A stretch of DNA of 64,000 nucleotides from Rhizobiales bacterium PAR1 (GCA_002256205.1 NKIW01000001.1:372001-436000); one strand, 5' to 3'. Shown: positions 44,673 through 53,229, counted from the first letter of the stretch. Numbers and translations are program-made. Notes: generated from the sequence alone by a model not told the origin.

Positions 44673-45797
44673 ATGATCAAAAATTCGCCGCTCGCTGAAG
44701 CCGAAGCCCTGCTGGATCGGGTCAGCCTGATCGATGGTCACAACGACCTTCCCTACGTCGTCTGGATGCACAAGGAGGCGCGCGGCGACGTCAAACTCTG
44801 GGATGCCGCTCGCGTTCACCCCGAGACTGACACCGACATTCCCCGCATGCGCGCAGGCAGGATCGGCACACAGATCTTCACCGCTTTCATCCCAACGATG
44901 GTGCCGGACCCGCTGCGCGCGCGTCTGGAAGTCATCGACGTGATGCTCCAGCTTGAGCAGCTCTACCCCGAAACCTTCATGCCGGTCCTGAAGCCCGATG
45001 ATATCACGATAGCCAAAAAAGCCGGCAAAATCGGGCTTTTCAAGGCGGTTGAAGGGCTGGTGAGTGTCGACAAGCTCGCACATCTCAGGCTGTTCCATGG
45101 CATGGGCATCCGCCTCGTGACGCTCTGCCACAACGAGACCCTGCCCTTCGTGGACAGCGCAACCGATAAACCCGGCGCACAGCCTTTGAGTTCCTTCGGC
45201 ACGGAAATTATCGCCGAGATGGAACGCCTTGGCCTCATTATCGATCTCGCGCATGTCTCTGCACCCGCGCAACACGCGGTGCTCGATGTCGCCAAGGGAC
45301 CGGTTATCATCAGCCACGCCAATGCCCGCGCGCTCTGCGATCACCCCCGCAATGCGCCGGATGACGTCATCAAGCGCATTGCCGATGGTGGCGGCATTGT
45401 GATGCCGACCTTTGTGCCCGCCTTTTTGCAGCAAAGTGTCTATGACCGGCTTAAGCCCGTGATGGACGGCATGGGCAAGATGAAGGAAGGCATCGACAAG
45501 CCAACCTATCGCCAGCACAAGGAAGCCGCCTTCAGCCTCTTTACCCGCGACGGAATCGAGCTGATCTGCGACCACCTCGAGCATATGCGCAACCTTGCGG
45601 GCAGCGACGCGCTCGGCATCGGCTCGGATTTCTACGGCGGTCCCAATCCGCCGGGACTGGAGGATGCCAGCCGCTTCCCGCACCTCTTCGCTGCGCTCAG
45701 CCAGCGGGGCTGGAAAACAGGCGAGCTTGAAAAGCTTGCAGGCGGCAATTTCGAGCGTGTCTGGCGCGCGGTATATCGCGAGACGCCAGCGATGTAA
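44673..45797 (+). CDS. Membrane-dipeptidase family (M19) metallopeptidase
   Basis: The 374-residue protein has the M19 TIM-barrel pattern: HND in LIDGHNDLPYVV binding the first zinc, GLFKAVEG with the bridging glutamate, IIDLAHVS and ISHANARALCDHPRN supplying histidines, and GSDFYGG with a C-terminal aspartate. No signal peptide is seen, so unlike renal dipeptidase it is cytoplasmic. Substrates are dipeptides, possibly those with D-residues. GGGA lies just before the ATG. Confidence 0.93.
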   Translation: MIKNSPLAEAEALLDRVSLIDGHNDLPYVVWMHKEARGDVKLWDAARVHPETDTDIPRMRAGRIGTQIFTAFIPTMVPDPLRARLEVIDVMLQLEQLYPETFMPVLKPDDITIAKKAGKIGLFKAVEGLVSVDKLAHLRLFHGMGIRLVTLCHNETLPFVDSATDKPGAQPLSSFGTEIIAEMERLGLIIDLAHVSAPAQHAVLDVAKGPVIISHANARALCDHPRNAPDDVIKRIADGGGIVMPTFVPAFLQQSVYDRLKPVMDGMGKMKEGIDKPTYRQHKEAAFSLFTRDGIELICDHLEHMRNLAGSDALGIGSDFYGGPNPPGLEDASRFPHLFAALSQRGWKTGELEKLAGGNFERVWRAVYRETPAM

Positions 45798-45834
45798 GCG
45801 GCACCCCGAATATGCAGGTCACGTTCGGGGAGAA

Positions 45835-46425
45835 TCAGGCGCGCGGCAGGCAGGCTTTCAGCGCGTCCATATGTGCACCCAACTCATCCGGCGGGGCGAA
45901 AGTGCCTGTCGGCGGCGCCTTGCGCGCCTTGTCGAAGCGCTCAATTTCAACCTCGACCGCCTTGCGCTTGTCGTCTTTCTCGCCGATCGGGTTGAGCGCA
46001 TTGAAATAGGCGCAGGCTGTGACATGCAGCGGCAGCGCATTTCTCGCGGCGAGATTGCAAACCTGCCGGACAATCGAGACCGGGAACATATCGCGGCGGC
46101 CATAAATCGCCAAAGTCACGCCGACGAGAGCGATGGTCGCCTGCGTATCGCCCTTGAGGGCACGGGCGCGCGCCTTTTCGATCGCGGCGCCCGGCTCCTC
46201 GCCATTGGCAATCTCTTTCGCCCCGGCCTGGTGATAGCGGTCGAGAATCAGGTTGAAGCGCCGCATCAGGTCCTGACAGGCAGGCGGAATATCTTGCGCC
46301 TGCCCCAGCCCCGGCATCACCATCAGCGCTGCCGCGACGAGACTAACCTTGATGCGCTGCGACCAACGCGGCAGCGGCCAGGAAATCCGACTTCCGGAAG
46401 CCCCGGCGCTCGGCGGCTTCCTCAT
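45835..46425 (-). CDS. Exported protein of unknown function
   Basis: The mature part (from about AQDIPPACQDLMRRFNLIL) is clear: helical, with paired cysteines in PPACQ, RQVCNLAARNALPLHVTACAYFN and KACLP. The signal peptide is KVSLVAAALMVMPGLGQA. No normal start codon precedes it closely; the ATG at 46425 gives 196 residues and a 27-residue polar lead, overlapping the ATP12 gene by 80 bases, and the ATG at 46323 would cut the signal short. I do not recognise the family. Confidence 0.6.
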   Translation of the reverse strand: MRKPPSAGASGSRISWPLPRWSQRIKVSLVAAALMVMPGLGQAQDIPPACQDLMRRFNLILDRYHQAGAKEIANGEEPGAAIEKARARALKGDTQATIALVGVTLAIYGRRDMFPVSIVRQVCNLAARNALPLHVTACAYFNALNPIGEKDDKRKAVEVEIERFDKARKAPPTGTFAPPDELGAHMDALKACLPRA

Positions 46426-47140
46426 CGATTCCCCAGACGGAAGTTTCGAAATCGGCATCGACCTCTCCCGCATCAAACCCGGCCTCGGCGCTGATGATGC
46501 CATCGGCCACAGCAATCGCAAGCAGGGCCGAACCGGAAATCGTCGTCATGACATGGAGCGCCGCCAGAGCTGCCGCAGAGGTATGGCGCGAGACCGGCAC
46601 ACGCAGGGCTTCGATCGCCCCCGGCGCCTGCTCGACAAAGCGGATCCCCTCGGACAGGAGGAACCGCGCGCCAAAGGCCTCACGGACATAGGTCAGCGCC
46701 GGATCCCAATGTTGCGCCTGAAGCGCAACAAGCCGCTCCGGTTCACCCGCGCGATAGCAAACAAGATCGGACCCGGCATATTTCAGGATATCGTCGATCA
46801 CTTCCTGCCGCGCCCCGGCGACATGATCGATGGCGGCATGCAGCATCCGCGTGACGGGCATCACCGAAGGATCGATCAACTCGACTTGCGCCGCCCATTC
46901 CGCCGCCAGCAGCGCAGCAGCGGCTTCGGTATCCGCGCCGAGCGGGTTCCTGAGCTTGGTTTTCGCGGGGCGGCCATCAAGCAGCAGCGCGTAGAGCCCG
47001 TCGCGGAACTCAACCGTGACCTCAGTATAGAAGCGCTTCGGCAGCTTGGCCTTGAGGCCAGCGCGCGCGGAACGGACGGGATCGTATTTGGCCGGATCTT
47101 CGCCGTCGCCAAACCAGTCTTTGGTCAGATCATCTCTCAT
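46343..47140 (-). CDS. ATP12-family F1-ATPase assembly chaperone
   Basis: The ATG at 47140 gives 265 residues and matches the usual start MRDDLTKDWF. The protein shows LPKRFYTEVTVEFRDGLYALLLDGRPAKTKLRNPL, VMPVTRMLHAAIDH and a helical C-terminal domain with DDILKYAGSDLVCYRAGEPERL. ATP12 binds the alpha subunit of F1-ATPase during assembly. A GTG at 47176 overlapping the HAD stop (GTGA) is an alternative. It follows the HAD gene in the conserved alphaproteobacterial order. Confidence 0.93.
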   Translation of the reverse strand: MRDDLTKDWFGDGEDPAKYDPVRSARAGLKAKLPKRFYTEVTVEFRDGLYALLLDGRPAKTKLRNPLGADTEAAAALLAAEWAAQVELIDPSVMPVTRMLHAAIDHVAGARQEVIDDILKYAGSDLVCYRAGEPERLVALQAQHWDPALTYVREAFGARFLLSEGIRFVEQAPGAIEALRVPVSRHTSAAALAALHVMTTISGSALLAIAVADGIISAEAGFDAGEVDADFETSVWGIDEEAAERRGFRKSDFLAAAALVAAHQG

Positions 47141-47172
47141 GGGGCGGGAAATAGGCCGAATACGGCCCGCTG

Positions 47173-47826
47173 TCACCGGCTGAATTGGTCGATCAGCCCG
47201 GCGAGATGGTCAAAATCCTCGGCAATCACTTCCGCACCGGCTTCGAGAAGCGCATCACGCGGCTGAAAACCCCAAGCAACCCCGATGGCCCGCGCACCGG
47301 CAGCCTTGGCCATCGCCATATCATAGGAAGAATCGCCGATCATGATCGTGCGGTTGGGGCCAATTCCAGCCTCCGCGCACGCCTGCCGGACCATCTGGGG
47401 ATGCGGTTTGGAGGGCGCGTCATCCGCCGTCTGGATGGTGGTGAAAAGCCCGTGCCAGCCGTGCTTGTCGAGCAGCGCCGTCACGCCGCGCTGGGATTTG
47501 CCCGTCGCGATGCCAAGGGGGCGCCCCTTGAGGCTTTCCAGCAAGGTCTCCGCCCCCTCAAAGAGGGGCTGGGGAATAGCGTTCGCCGTACGGAGGCTCG
47601 CAAAGGTTTGGCCATAAACCTCGACCAGCTTGGCCACTGGTCCTTCCGGCCCCACGAGAACTGTGAAGGCTTCGATCAGCGAGAGCCCAACGATGGAAAG
47701 CGCGCGCTGGCGCTCCGGCATCGGCAAAGCCGTCGCGGCGAAGGCTTCTGCCATCGCCGCGAGAATAATTTGCTCGGAATTGACGAGCGTGCCGTCAACA
47801 TCAAAGAGAAGGAGTGTATTCCTCAC
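47173..47826 (-). CDS. HAD-superfamily phosphatase, Gph-like
   Basis: The GTG at 47826 overlaps the stop of the upstream PsiF-like gene (GTGA) and gives 217 residues starting VRNTLLLFDVDGTLVNSEQ. It has DVDGT with the nucleophile, the cap helix domain, GIATGKSQRG (motif II), SKPHPQM (motif III lysine) and MIGDSSYDMAMA (motif IV). This is the Gph/CbbY-like subgroup; phosphoglycolate is a likely substrate but not proven. A GTG at 47841 is also possible. Confidence 0.9.
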   Translation of the reverse strand: MRNTLLLFDVDGTLVNSEQIILAAMAEAFAATALPMPERQRALSIVGLSLIEAFTVLVGPEGPVAKLVEVYGQTFASLRTANAIPQPLFEGAETLLESLKGRPLGIATGKSQRGVTALLDKHGWHGLFTTIQTADDAPSKPHPQMVRQACAEAGIGPNRTIMIGDSSYDMAMAKAAGARAIGVAWGFQPRDALLEAGAEVIAEDFDHLAGLIDQFSR

Positions 47827-48338
47827 GCGCGGGTATTGCACTCGCGCATGAAGGTCTTGAACTCGCGGGTACCGCGCTCAAGCTTCTTGGTCTCGGCTTC
47901 CTGACGGCAGGCCAGCATCTTGCCAAGCTTCGGATCTTTCTTGGCGGCACACTGTTGCATCGCCGTCTTGCGCTCTTCCTCGGTGAAGCGCTGGGTCTTC
48001 AACTCATCACGGCAAGCATTGCGCACTTCCTTGACGTGCTCGCGCTGGGCGTGGCGATCCATCTTGCCGCCGCCCGGACCACCGGTCGCGCCGCGTTTTT
48101 CCTGCATGCACTTCTGCATCGCATCACGTCGTTCCGTGCCACGCAGCTTCGAATCGACCTGATCGCGGCAAGCATCGCGCGCTGCCCTACCATCCAGCGG
48201 GGCAGCCGCAGGGCTGGCCGGGGCGGCCTGCTGGGTGGGTGCGGGTGCGGGTGCGGTCTGCGCAAGAGCAACGCCAATCGCGAAAATGCAGAGACCGGCG
48301 CCAATGGCAGCGGATTTGACGAATGTGGAAATCTTCAT
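47823..48338 (-). CDS. Exported PsiF-repeat protein
   Basis: The ATG at 48338 has AGGGG upstream and gives 171 residues. After a signal peptide (MKISTFVKSAAIGAGLCIFA to AQT) and a Pro/Ala linker come three C-x(19-20)-C units of the PsiF type: ACRDQVDSKLRGTERRDAMQKC, then units beginning ACRDELKTQRFT and ACRQEAETKKLE. E. coli PsiF is induced by phosphate starvation, but its role is unknown. The HAD gene overlaps its stop codon, so the two are coupled. This gene sits between rluC and the HAD gene, which are usually neighbours. Confidence 0.85.
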   Translation of the reverse strand: MKISTFVKSAAIGAGLCIFAIGVALAQTAPAPAPTQQAAPASPAAAPLDGRAARDACRDQVDSKLRGTERRDAMQKCMQEKRGATGGPGGGKMDRHAQREHVKEVRNACRDELKTQRFTEEERKTAMQQCAAKKDPKLGKMLACRQEAETKKLERGTREFKTFMRECNTRA

Positions 48339-48448
48339 GGCAATGCCCCTTGGCTGTGAAGCGATCGAAAGACAAGGAAAGGCATAAGCCCCGCCAACCT
48401 TCCTTCGCATGAAGAAACGCTAAACTCTTGGTAATGTTCCGCCGTGTG

Positions 48449-48493
48449 GAGCATTTTCCGATCAAGTGGATACCGGTTGATCGGAAAATGCGA
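48449..48493. repeat. Palindromic repeat element (REP type), copy 1
   Basis: GCATTTTCCGATCAA at 48451-48465 is a perfect complement of TTGATCGGAAAATGC at 48477-48491, with GTGGATACCGG between. The arrangement, with the central AGTGGAWACCGGTT, matches palindromes repeated across Hyphomicrobiales genomes. A second copy lies at 60037-60081. Confidence 0.85.
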
Positions 48494-48553
48494 CAAGGAA
48501 TAAAATTCTGCCCCACCCAGCGCAACTTTGTCGGCTTGCCCGCCCAAAATCCG

Positions 48554-49666
48554 TTACTTCTCGGGCGCGTCGTTGATCGGGTCATACTGCGAGAGATCGA
48601 ACCCGAGGAGGTTCCAGCTCTGCTGCATGTGCGGCGGCAACGGTGCGGAAACGTCAAGAATCTCGCCCGTCCGCGGATGCGGAATCATGATCCTCCGCGC
48701 CAGAAGATGCAACCGGTTCTGGATGCCGCCCGGCAGCTGCCAGTTCTCCTTGTCGAAGTACTTCGGATCGCCAACGATGGGATGACCGATCTCCGCCGTA
48801 TGCACGCGCAACTGATGCGTTCGCCCGGTAACAGGCTTGAGTGACAGCCATGACATCTTCTGCGCCGCGGTATCGACCACGGCATAATAGGTCAGCGCGT
48901 GATCAGCGCCATCCGCACCATGCTTGGCGACCTTCATCTTCTGGTCGCCGTGCTCGTCCGCGCCCTTGGCGAGCCAGCTCGACACGCGTCCCTGCCGCAC
49001 CTTCGGCACACCGGGCACCAGCGCCCAGTAGATCTTGCGCGCCGAACGCGAGCGGAAGGTTTTGGCCAGCGTCGAGGCCGCCAGCCGCGATTTCGCGACG
49101 ATCAGGCAGCCCGCCGTATCCTTGTCGAGGCGATGCACGAGCCGCGGCTTGACGCCATCGGCATCGCGCAGAGATTCAAGCAGCCCATCGACATGCGTCG
49201 TCATGCCCGAACCGCCCTGCACCGCAAGCCCATAGGGCTTGTTCAGCACCATGAGATCCTTGTCCTCATAGAGCGTGATGGACTTCAGGAAAGCCGCATC
49301 CGCCGCCGGGCCACCCTTGCCGGGGCGTCCGCTCATAGGGCGGGCCGAGGTCGCGGCAGGGACTGCCATGCCGCCGGCGCCGCCAGTCCGCGTGCGCGCA
49401 GCCTTGGGCGTCTCCCCCGCGTAATGGATGCCAGGCGCCACCGGCTCCGCCTCTTCGGCGCGCTCCAGCGGTGGAATCCGGATCATCTGCCCCGGCTCGA
49501 TCCGGGTCTCGGCCTTGGCACGGCCGCCATTGACGCGAACCTGCCCGGTTCGCAGCAATTTCTGGAGATGTCCGAACGACAAATCGGGAAAATGCGTCTT
49601 GAACCAGCGGTCGAGCCGCATGCCGGCTTCGTCTTCTTTCACGTTGCGCGTGGAAACGCCGCTCAT
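48554..49666 (-). CDS. RluA-family 23S rRNA pseudouridine synthase (RluC-like)
   Basis: From the ATG at 49666 the product has 370 residues. An S4 RNA-binding domain (about 12-75; AGMRLDRWFKTHFPDLSFGHLQKLLRTGQVRVNG) precedes a Gly/Pro linker and the synthase domain with the catalytic aspartate in RLVHRLDKDTAG. PVTGRTHQLRVHTAEIGHPIVGDPKY is the substrate-binding segment. It is most like RluC, which modifies 23S rRNA at three sites. It lies in the conserved crcB-rluC-HAD-ATP12 order, with an extra gene between it and HAD. Confidence 0.93.
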   Translation of the reverse strand: MSGVSTRNVKEDEAGMRLDRWFKTHFPDLSFGHLQKLLRTGQVRVNGGRAKAETRIEPGQMIRIPPLERAEEAEPVAPGIHYAGETPKAARTRTGGAGGMAVPAATSARPMSGRPGKGGPAADAAFLKSITLYEDKDLMVLNKPYGLAVQGGSGMTTHVDGLLESLRDADGVKPRLVHRLDKDTAGCLIVAKSRLAASTLAKTFRSRSARKIYWALVPGVPKVRQGRVSSWLAKGADEHGDQKMKVAKHGADGADHALTYYAVVDTAAQKMSWLSLKPVTGRTHQLRVHTAEIGHPIVGDPKYFDKENWQLPGGIQNRLHLLARRIMIPHPRTGEILDVSAPLPPHMQQSWNLLGFDLSQYDPINDAPEK

Positions 49667-49740
49667 GATCTTATCCCCAAGGTCGCGAGGAGGCACTTGC
49701 CCGGCCCCGCGCGACGTAAAACAATCCAGTAGAACGGCGA

Positions 49741-50124
49741 TCAGCGGGCAGCGATCCCGCTTCCGAGCCAAAGCCCGATGAAAACCGCCACCATTGACAG
49801 AACGACCGACAGCACAAGGTAGAGCGCAGCCTTGAACGTCGCCTCCCCCAGCCACAGCCCTGCGGTATCGAGCGCAAAGGCCGAGAAGGTGGTGAAGCCG
49901 CCGAGGACACCCGTCATCAGCAGGATGCGCGCATTCTGCCCCCCGAGATCCGGAAGCGGAATCGTGCGTGCAAAAACGCCCATGATGAAGCAACCGACGA
50001 CATTCACCGTCAGCGTCCCGAACGGAAACCCGGTTCCTATCAGGCGCGCAGCGCCAAGCCCGACGAGCCAACGCCCGACGGAACCCAGCCCACCGCCCAG
50101 AAACACGAGAAATGCGTGATACAT
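49741..50124 (-). CDS. crcB: CrcB/Fluc fluoride channel
   Basis: The ATG at 50124 has AGGGG upstream and gives 127 residues with four helices. Conserved segments are FLGGGLGSVGRWLV, GFPFGTLTVNVVGCFIMG, and MTGVLGGFTTFSAFALDT containing the polar-track Thr/Ser and the two Phe of the fluoride path. Fluc channels export fluoride as dual-topology dimers. No clear fluoride riboswitch was found upstream. Confidence 0.95.
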   Translation of the reverse strand: MYHAFLVFLGGGLGSVGRWLVGLGAARLIGTGFPFGTLTVNVVGCFIMGVFARTIPLPDLGGQNARILLMTGVLGGFTTFSAFALDTAGLWLGEATFKAALYLVLSVVLSMVAVFIGLWLGSGIAAR

Positions 50125-50419
50125 CGGCCCCTTTTGGCTGATACCGCGCCGCGAAGCAAGCACAGCGGTGCGAGGGCCAAAACGATGTTCCCGGCGCCTC
50201 CGCCAAATCAGATGCTTCAGGAACGCTGCACGCGCCTGTCAGCCCTTATTCATGTCGTGAGCATAAGATGGTTCACGTTGAGATCGAGCAGCCCGCCGGA
50301 GAGCTTCTTCACCGGAACATGCACGATCCCGATGGCCGGAAGGGTGCGTTGCGTTCACCCCTATGTTTCCGGTCGCGCGCCCGCCCGCTCCATGGCTCCT
50401 GTCGACAAGGACGACCACC
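50125..50419. other. Intergenic region between crcB and an exported protein, no gene seen
   Basis: About 295 bases between divergent genes. Promoters for both should lie here. A GATGTTCCC string with a later ATCAGATGCTTC slightly resembles a fluoride riboswitch but lacks the pairing. Confidence 0.45.
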
Positions 50420-50827
50420 ATGATCAACACGAAGACCCTCTCCCGCCGTGCCCTCGTTACTGGCGTGACGCTTGCCGCTGCCGCGCCGGCTCTTGCCGCC
50501 ACGTCTGCCGCAACTGGCACCACGTCGATCGCCAAGCTCTGGGCAGAAGCCCAGGCGCTCGGCTCGCAGCTTGCCACGCATCGCAGTGCGATCACCGCTG
50601 CGGCCAGCAATGGCGGCATCCCCGGCTGGATGCGCCTCGGCGGCGAAGCCAATCGGATCGCCGAAGCGCGCTACGGCAAGCTGATCCAGATCCTCAACAC
50701 CCCGGCGAAAACCGCCGGCGATCTCGCCATTCTCGGCAAGGTTAGCCAGGACGAGGATATCCTCAGCGGTGCCCGCAGCTGGGCTTCCGAGCGCCTCGCC
50801 TCGGCAGCGACCAGCCTCGCGGCCTGA
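50420..50827 (+). CDS. Tat-exported helical protein
   Basis: The ATG at 50420 follows AAGGACGA and gives 135 residues. The N-terminus LSRRALVTGVTLAAAAPALAA is a twin-arginine-type signal peptide. The mature part is Ala-rich and helical: IAKLWAEAQALGSQLATHRSAITAAA, GGEANRIAEARYGKLIQILN. Export by Tat suggests folding or cofactor binding before transport, although no ligand residues are obvious. It has its own strong terminator and precedes the EF-hand gene. The family is not recognised. Confidence 0.7.
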   Translation: MINTKTLSRRALVTGVTLAAAAPALAATSAATGTTSIAKLWAEAQALGSQLATHRSAITAAASNGGIPGWMRLGGEANRIAEARYGKLIQILNTPAKTAGDLAILGKVSQDEDILSGARSWASERLASAATSLAA

Positions 50828-50851
50828 GCCTGACGAGCCAAGATCTAGAAG

Positions 50852-50881
50852 CCATGCCCGGAGCGATCCGGGCATGGTTTT
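50852..50881 (+). terminator. Intrinsic terminator after the Tat-exported protein gene
   Basis: CCATGCCCGG pairs with CCGGGCATGG around AGCGAT, a 10-bp stem, followed by TTTT. Confidence 0.88.
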
Positions 50882-50999
50882 GCCGAGTTCATCGTCACCA
50901 AAACCCTCTGAAATTTGCTGGCATTTGAATTGCAATGCTGTGGCCAGCGGCTTGGGCGACGGGCTGCCCAGTGCCAGTACGGCGTTTCAGGAGTATTCC

Positions 51000-51788
51000 A
51001 TGATCCCTCTCGCAGCAGCGGGTCTTTTTGCCGGTCAAAAGGCCGCATCGGCCCTGTTTTCAGGCCAAAAAGCCAATTCTACGACATCGCGTGACAAGCT
51101 TTTCGACAAGTTTGATCAGAACAAATCCGGCGATATCTCGCTTGAGGAGTTCCTTTCCGCCGGGCAGAAAGTGCCGGGCGGCAAAAACGGCGCGGATGAC
51201 GCCAAGGCCAAGGCGCTCTTCTCGAAGATCGACACCAACGGCGATGGCAAGATCACCAAGGACGAGGTTTCGGCCTACGACACCAAGGCGACCGCCGAAC
51301 TTCAGGACGCCATGACCAAGCTTCAGGAGCTTCTCGGCAACCCCGAGGGTGCGAAGAAGAAGCATGGCCATCACCCGAAGCTCTCAGACATCTTTGACAA
51401 GGCCGATGCCGACAGCGACGGTTCGCTGACGCTGGGAGAGCTGAAAGCCGCTCTGCCGGGCGATGCCAGTGCCGCCACGGCCGATGGCAGCAGCAAGGCT
51501 GAAAAGCTCTTCGCCAAGATCGATATCAACGGCGACGGCAAGATCTCGAAGGATGAGATCAAGGCCTTCGAGGACGCCAGAAAAGCCAAGGATCAGACCG
51601 GGGCGCCGGTCCCGGCGGCAATCTCGGATGCGGATCCGACTAGCATCGTTCAATCCGCCGCAGACTTCCAGTTCTCGGTGCTGATGCAGGCGATGAACGC
51701 TTACGGCAAGGGCAAACACGGCCACAAGCCAACCACGCCGCAGACCGACACCGGTGCCATGACCTCCATCACCGGCGCAGCGGCCTGA
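51000..51788 (+). CDS. Four-EF-hand calcium-binding protein
   Basis: The ATG at 51000 follows CAGGAG and gives 262 residues. There are four EF-hand loops: DQNKSGDISLEEF, DTNGDGKITKDEV, DADSDGSLTLGEL and DINGDGKISKDEI, in two pairs separated by a Lys/His-rich linker (KKKHGHHPK). Each loop has Asp at 1, acidic or Asn at 3 and 5, Gly at 6 and Glu at 12, so calcium binding is expected. The N-terminus (GLFAGQKAASALFSGQKA) is a short internal repeat without a clear signal peptide. Location in the cell is uncertain. Confidence 0.88.
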   Translation: MIPLAAAGLFAGQKAASALFSGQKANSTTSRDKLFDKFDQNKSGDISLEEFLSAGQKVPGGKNGADDAKAKALFSKIDTNGDGKITKDEVSAYDTKATAELQDAMTKLQELLGNPEGAKKKHGHHPKLSDIFDKADADSDGSLTLGELKAALPGDASAATADGSSKAEKLFAKIDINGDGKISKDEIKAFEDARKAKDQTGAPVPAAISDADPTSIVQSAADFQFSVLMQAMNAYGKGKHGHKPTTPQTDTGAMTSITGAAA

Positions 51789-51833
51789 AACACCTGAGGG
51801 GGCTCTGACCCCGAGCCCTCGACCAGAAGCCTT

Positions 51834-51867
51834 TTCGAGCCCAAAGAGACTTCGAGCCCAAAGAGAC
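51834..51867. repeat. Perfect 17-bp tandem duplication
   Basis: TTCGAGCCCAAAGAGAC occurs at 51834-51850 and again at 51851-51867, directly before the terminator of the EF-hand gene. Confidence 0.95.
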
Positions 51868-51896
51868 CCGGCCGCTGCCCGCAGGCCGGGTTTTTT
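51867..51896 (+). terminator. Intrinsic terminator of the EF-hand gene
   Basis: CCCGGCC at 51867-51873 pairs with GGCCGGG at 51884-51890, followed by TTTTTT. The convergent rarA gene ends inside the T-run. Confidence 0.9.
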
Positions 51897-53229
51897 ATTT
51901 CCGCTCGCGCCTGAGCTTCTCCCAGAATTCGAGCCGCTTGCGGATTTCGCGCTCGAACCCGCGCTCCGGCGGATCATAGAAATGCTGACGCCCCAGCGCC
52001 TCGGGCCAATAATCCTGCCCCGAGAAGGCATGCGGCTCGTCATGGTCGTAGGCATAGCCTGCGCCGTACCCCTCGCCCTTCATGAACTTGGTCGGTGCGT
52101 TGAGGATGGTTTTCGGCGGCGTGATCGAGCCTGCGCTTTTAGCGACCCGCACCGCCGATTTCCACGCGACATAAGCCGCGTTCGATTTCGGCGCAGTGGC
52201 GAGATAGATCACGGCATTGGCAAGCGCGAGTTCACCCTCGGGCGAGCCGAGTTGCTCATAGGCCTCCGCGGCCGCGCGGGCATGGACCAGCGCCTGTGGA
52301 TCGGCAAGGCCGATATCCTCCACCGCCATCCGCACGAGCCGGCGCGCAAGAAAGCGCGGATCCTCGCCCGCATCGCACATCCGGCAGAAATAATAGAGCG
52401 CCGCGTCGGGATCCGAACCGCGAATCGTTTTGTGCAGTGCAGAGATCAGGTTGTAGTGGCCGTCTTCGCTCTTGTCGTAGATCGGGGCGCGGCGATTGAT
52501 GACGCCCGCGAGCCCCGCTTCATCGAAGACTTCGTCAGGGCCGGCAGCCCGCCAGATTTCCTCGGCGAGTGTGAGCGCTGCGCGCCCATCACCATCCGCC
52601 ATGCGCGCAAGAGCCTCGCGCGCCTCTGATGTTAGCGGCAGCGGCTGCCCGGTGACCGCCTCCGAGCGGTTCAGGAGCCGCAAGATCGCATCTTCGTCGA
52701 GGGATTTGAAGGTCAGTACCCTCGCGCGGGAAAGCAGCGCCGCGTTGAGCGCAAAGGACGGGTTTTCGGTTGTCGCCCCGATCAGCGTGATCGTCCCATC
52801 CTCCATTACCGGGAGGAAACTGTCCTGCTGGGCACGGTTGAACCGATGGATTTCATCGACGAACAGCAGCGTGCCCTGCCCCATCTTGCGGCGCGTACGG
52901 GCAGTTTCGAAGACCTTCTTGAGGTCGGCGACGCCGGAAAATATCGCCGACACCTGTTCGAACGCAAGGTCCGTCTCGTGCGCGAGCAAACGCGCCACTG
53001 TGGTCTTTCCGGTGCCAGGGGGGCCCCACAAGATCAGCGAGCCGAGCGAACCGGCATTGACGAGGCGCCGCAGCGCCCCGCCCTCGCCCGTCAGATGCTC
53101 CTGCCCGACGAGATCGGCCATCACCTCTGGGCGCATGCGATCGGCGAGCGGCCGCATGGCATCGCCCTGTCCTTCGCTATGTGGCCCTTTTTCCAGCACG
53201 ATCCGGCTCCGCTCTGCTTCAGCCGCCAA
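51895..53229 (-). CDS. rarA: RarA/MgsA-type replication-associated AAA+ ATPase
   Basis: Up to 444 residues depending on the start: TTG at 53229 (overlapping degP by 11 bases), GTG at 53199, or ATG at 53157. The conserved part begins RPLADRMRPEVMADLVGQEHL. Walker A is WGPPGTGKTT, Walker B FVDEIHRF, sensor 1 IGATTENPSF. The helical C-terminal domain ends DYWPEALGRQHFYDPPERGFE. RarA acts at stalled replication forks. It follows degP in the conserved order. Confidence 0.94.
   Translation of the reverse strand: MAAEAERSRIVLEKGPHSEGQGDAMRPLADRMRPEVMADLVGQEHLTGEGGALRRLVNAGSLGSLILWGPPGTGKTTVARLLAHETDLAFEQVSAIFSGVADLKKVFETARTRRKMGQGTLLFVDEIHRFNRAQQDSFLPVMEDGTITLIGATTENPSFALNAALLSRARVLTFKSLDEDAILRLLNRSEAVTGQPLPLTSEAREALARMADGDGRAALTLAEEIWRAAGPDEVFDEAGLAGVINRRAPIYDKSEDGHYNLISALHKTIRGSDPDAALYYFCRMCDAGEDPRFLARRLVRMAVEDIGLADPQALVHARAAAEAYEQLGSPEGELALANAVIYLATAPKSNAAYVAWKSAVRVAKSAGSITPPKTILNAPTKFMKGEGYGAGYAYDHDEPHAFSGQDYWPEALGRQHFYDPPERGFEREIRKRLEFWEKLRRERK

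Noticed and set aside
50170-50222. Fluoride riboswitch-like string near crcB
   Set aside because: GATGTTCCC and ATCAGATGCTTC recall the motif, but they lie on the strand opposite to crcB and the required pairing is missing.
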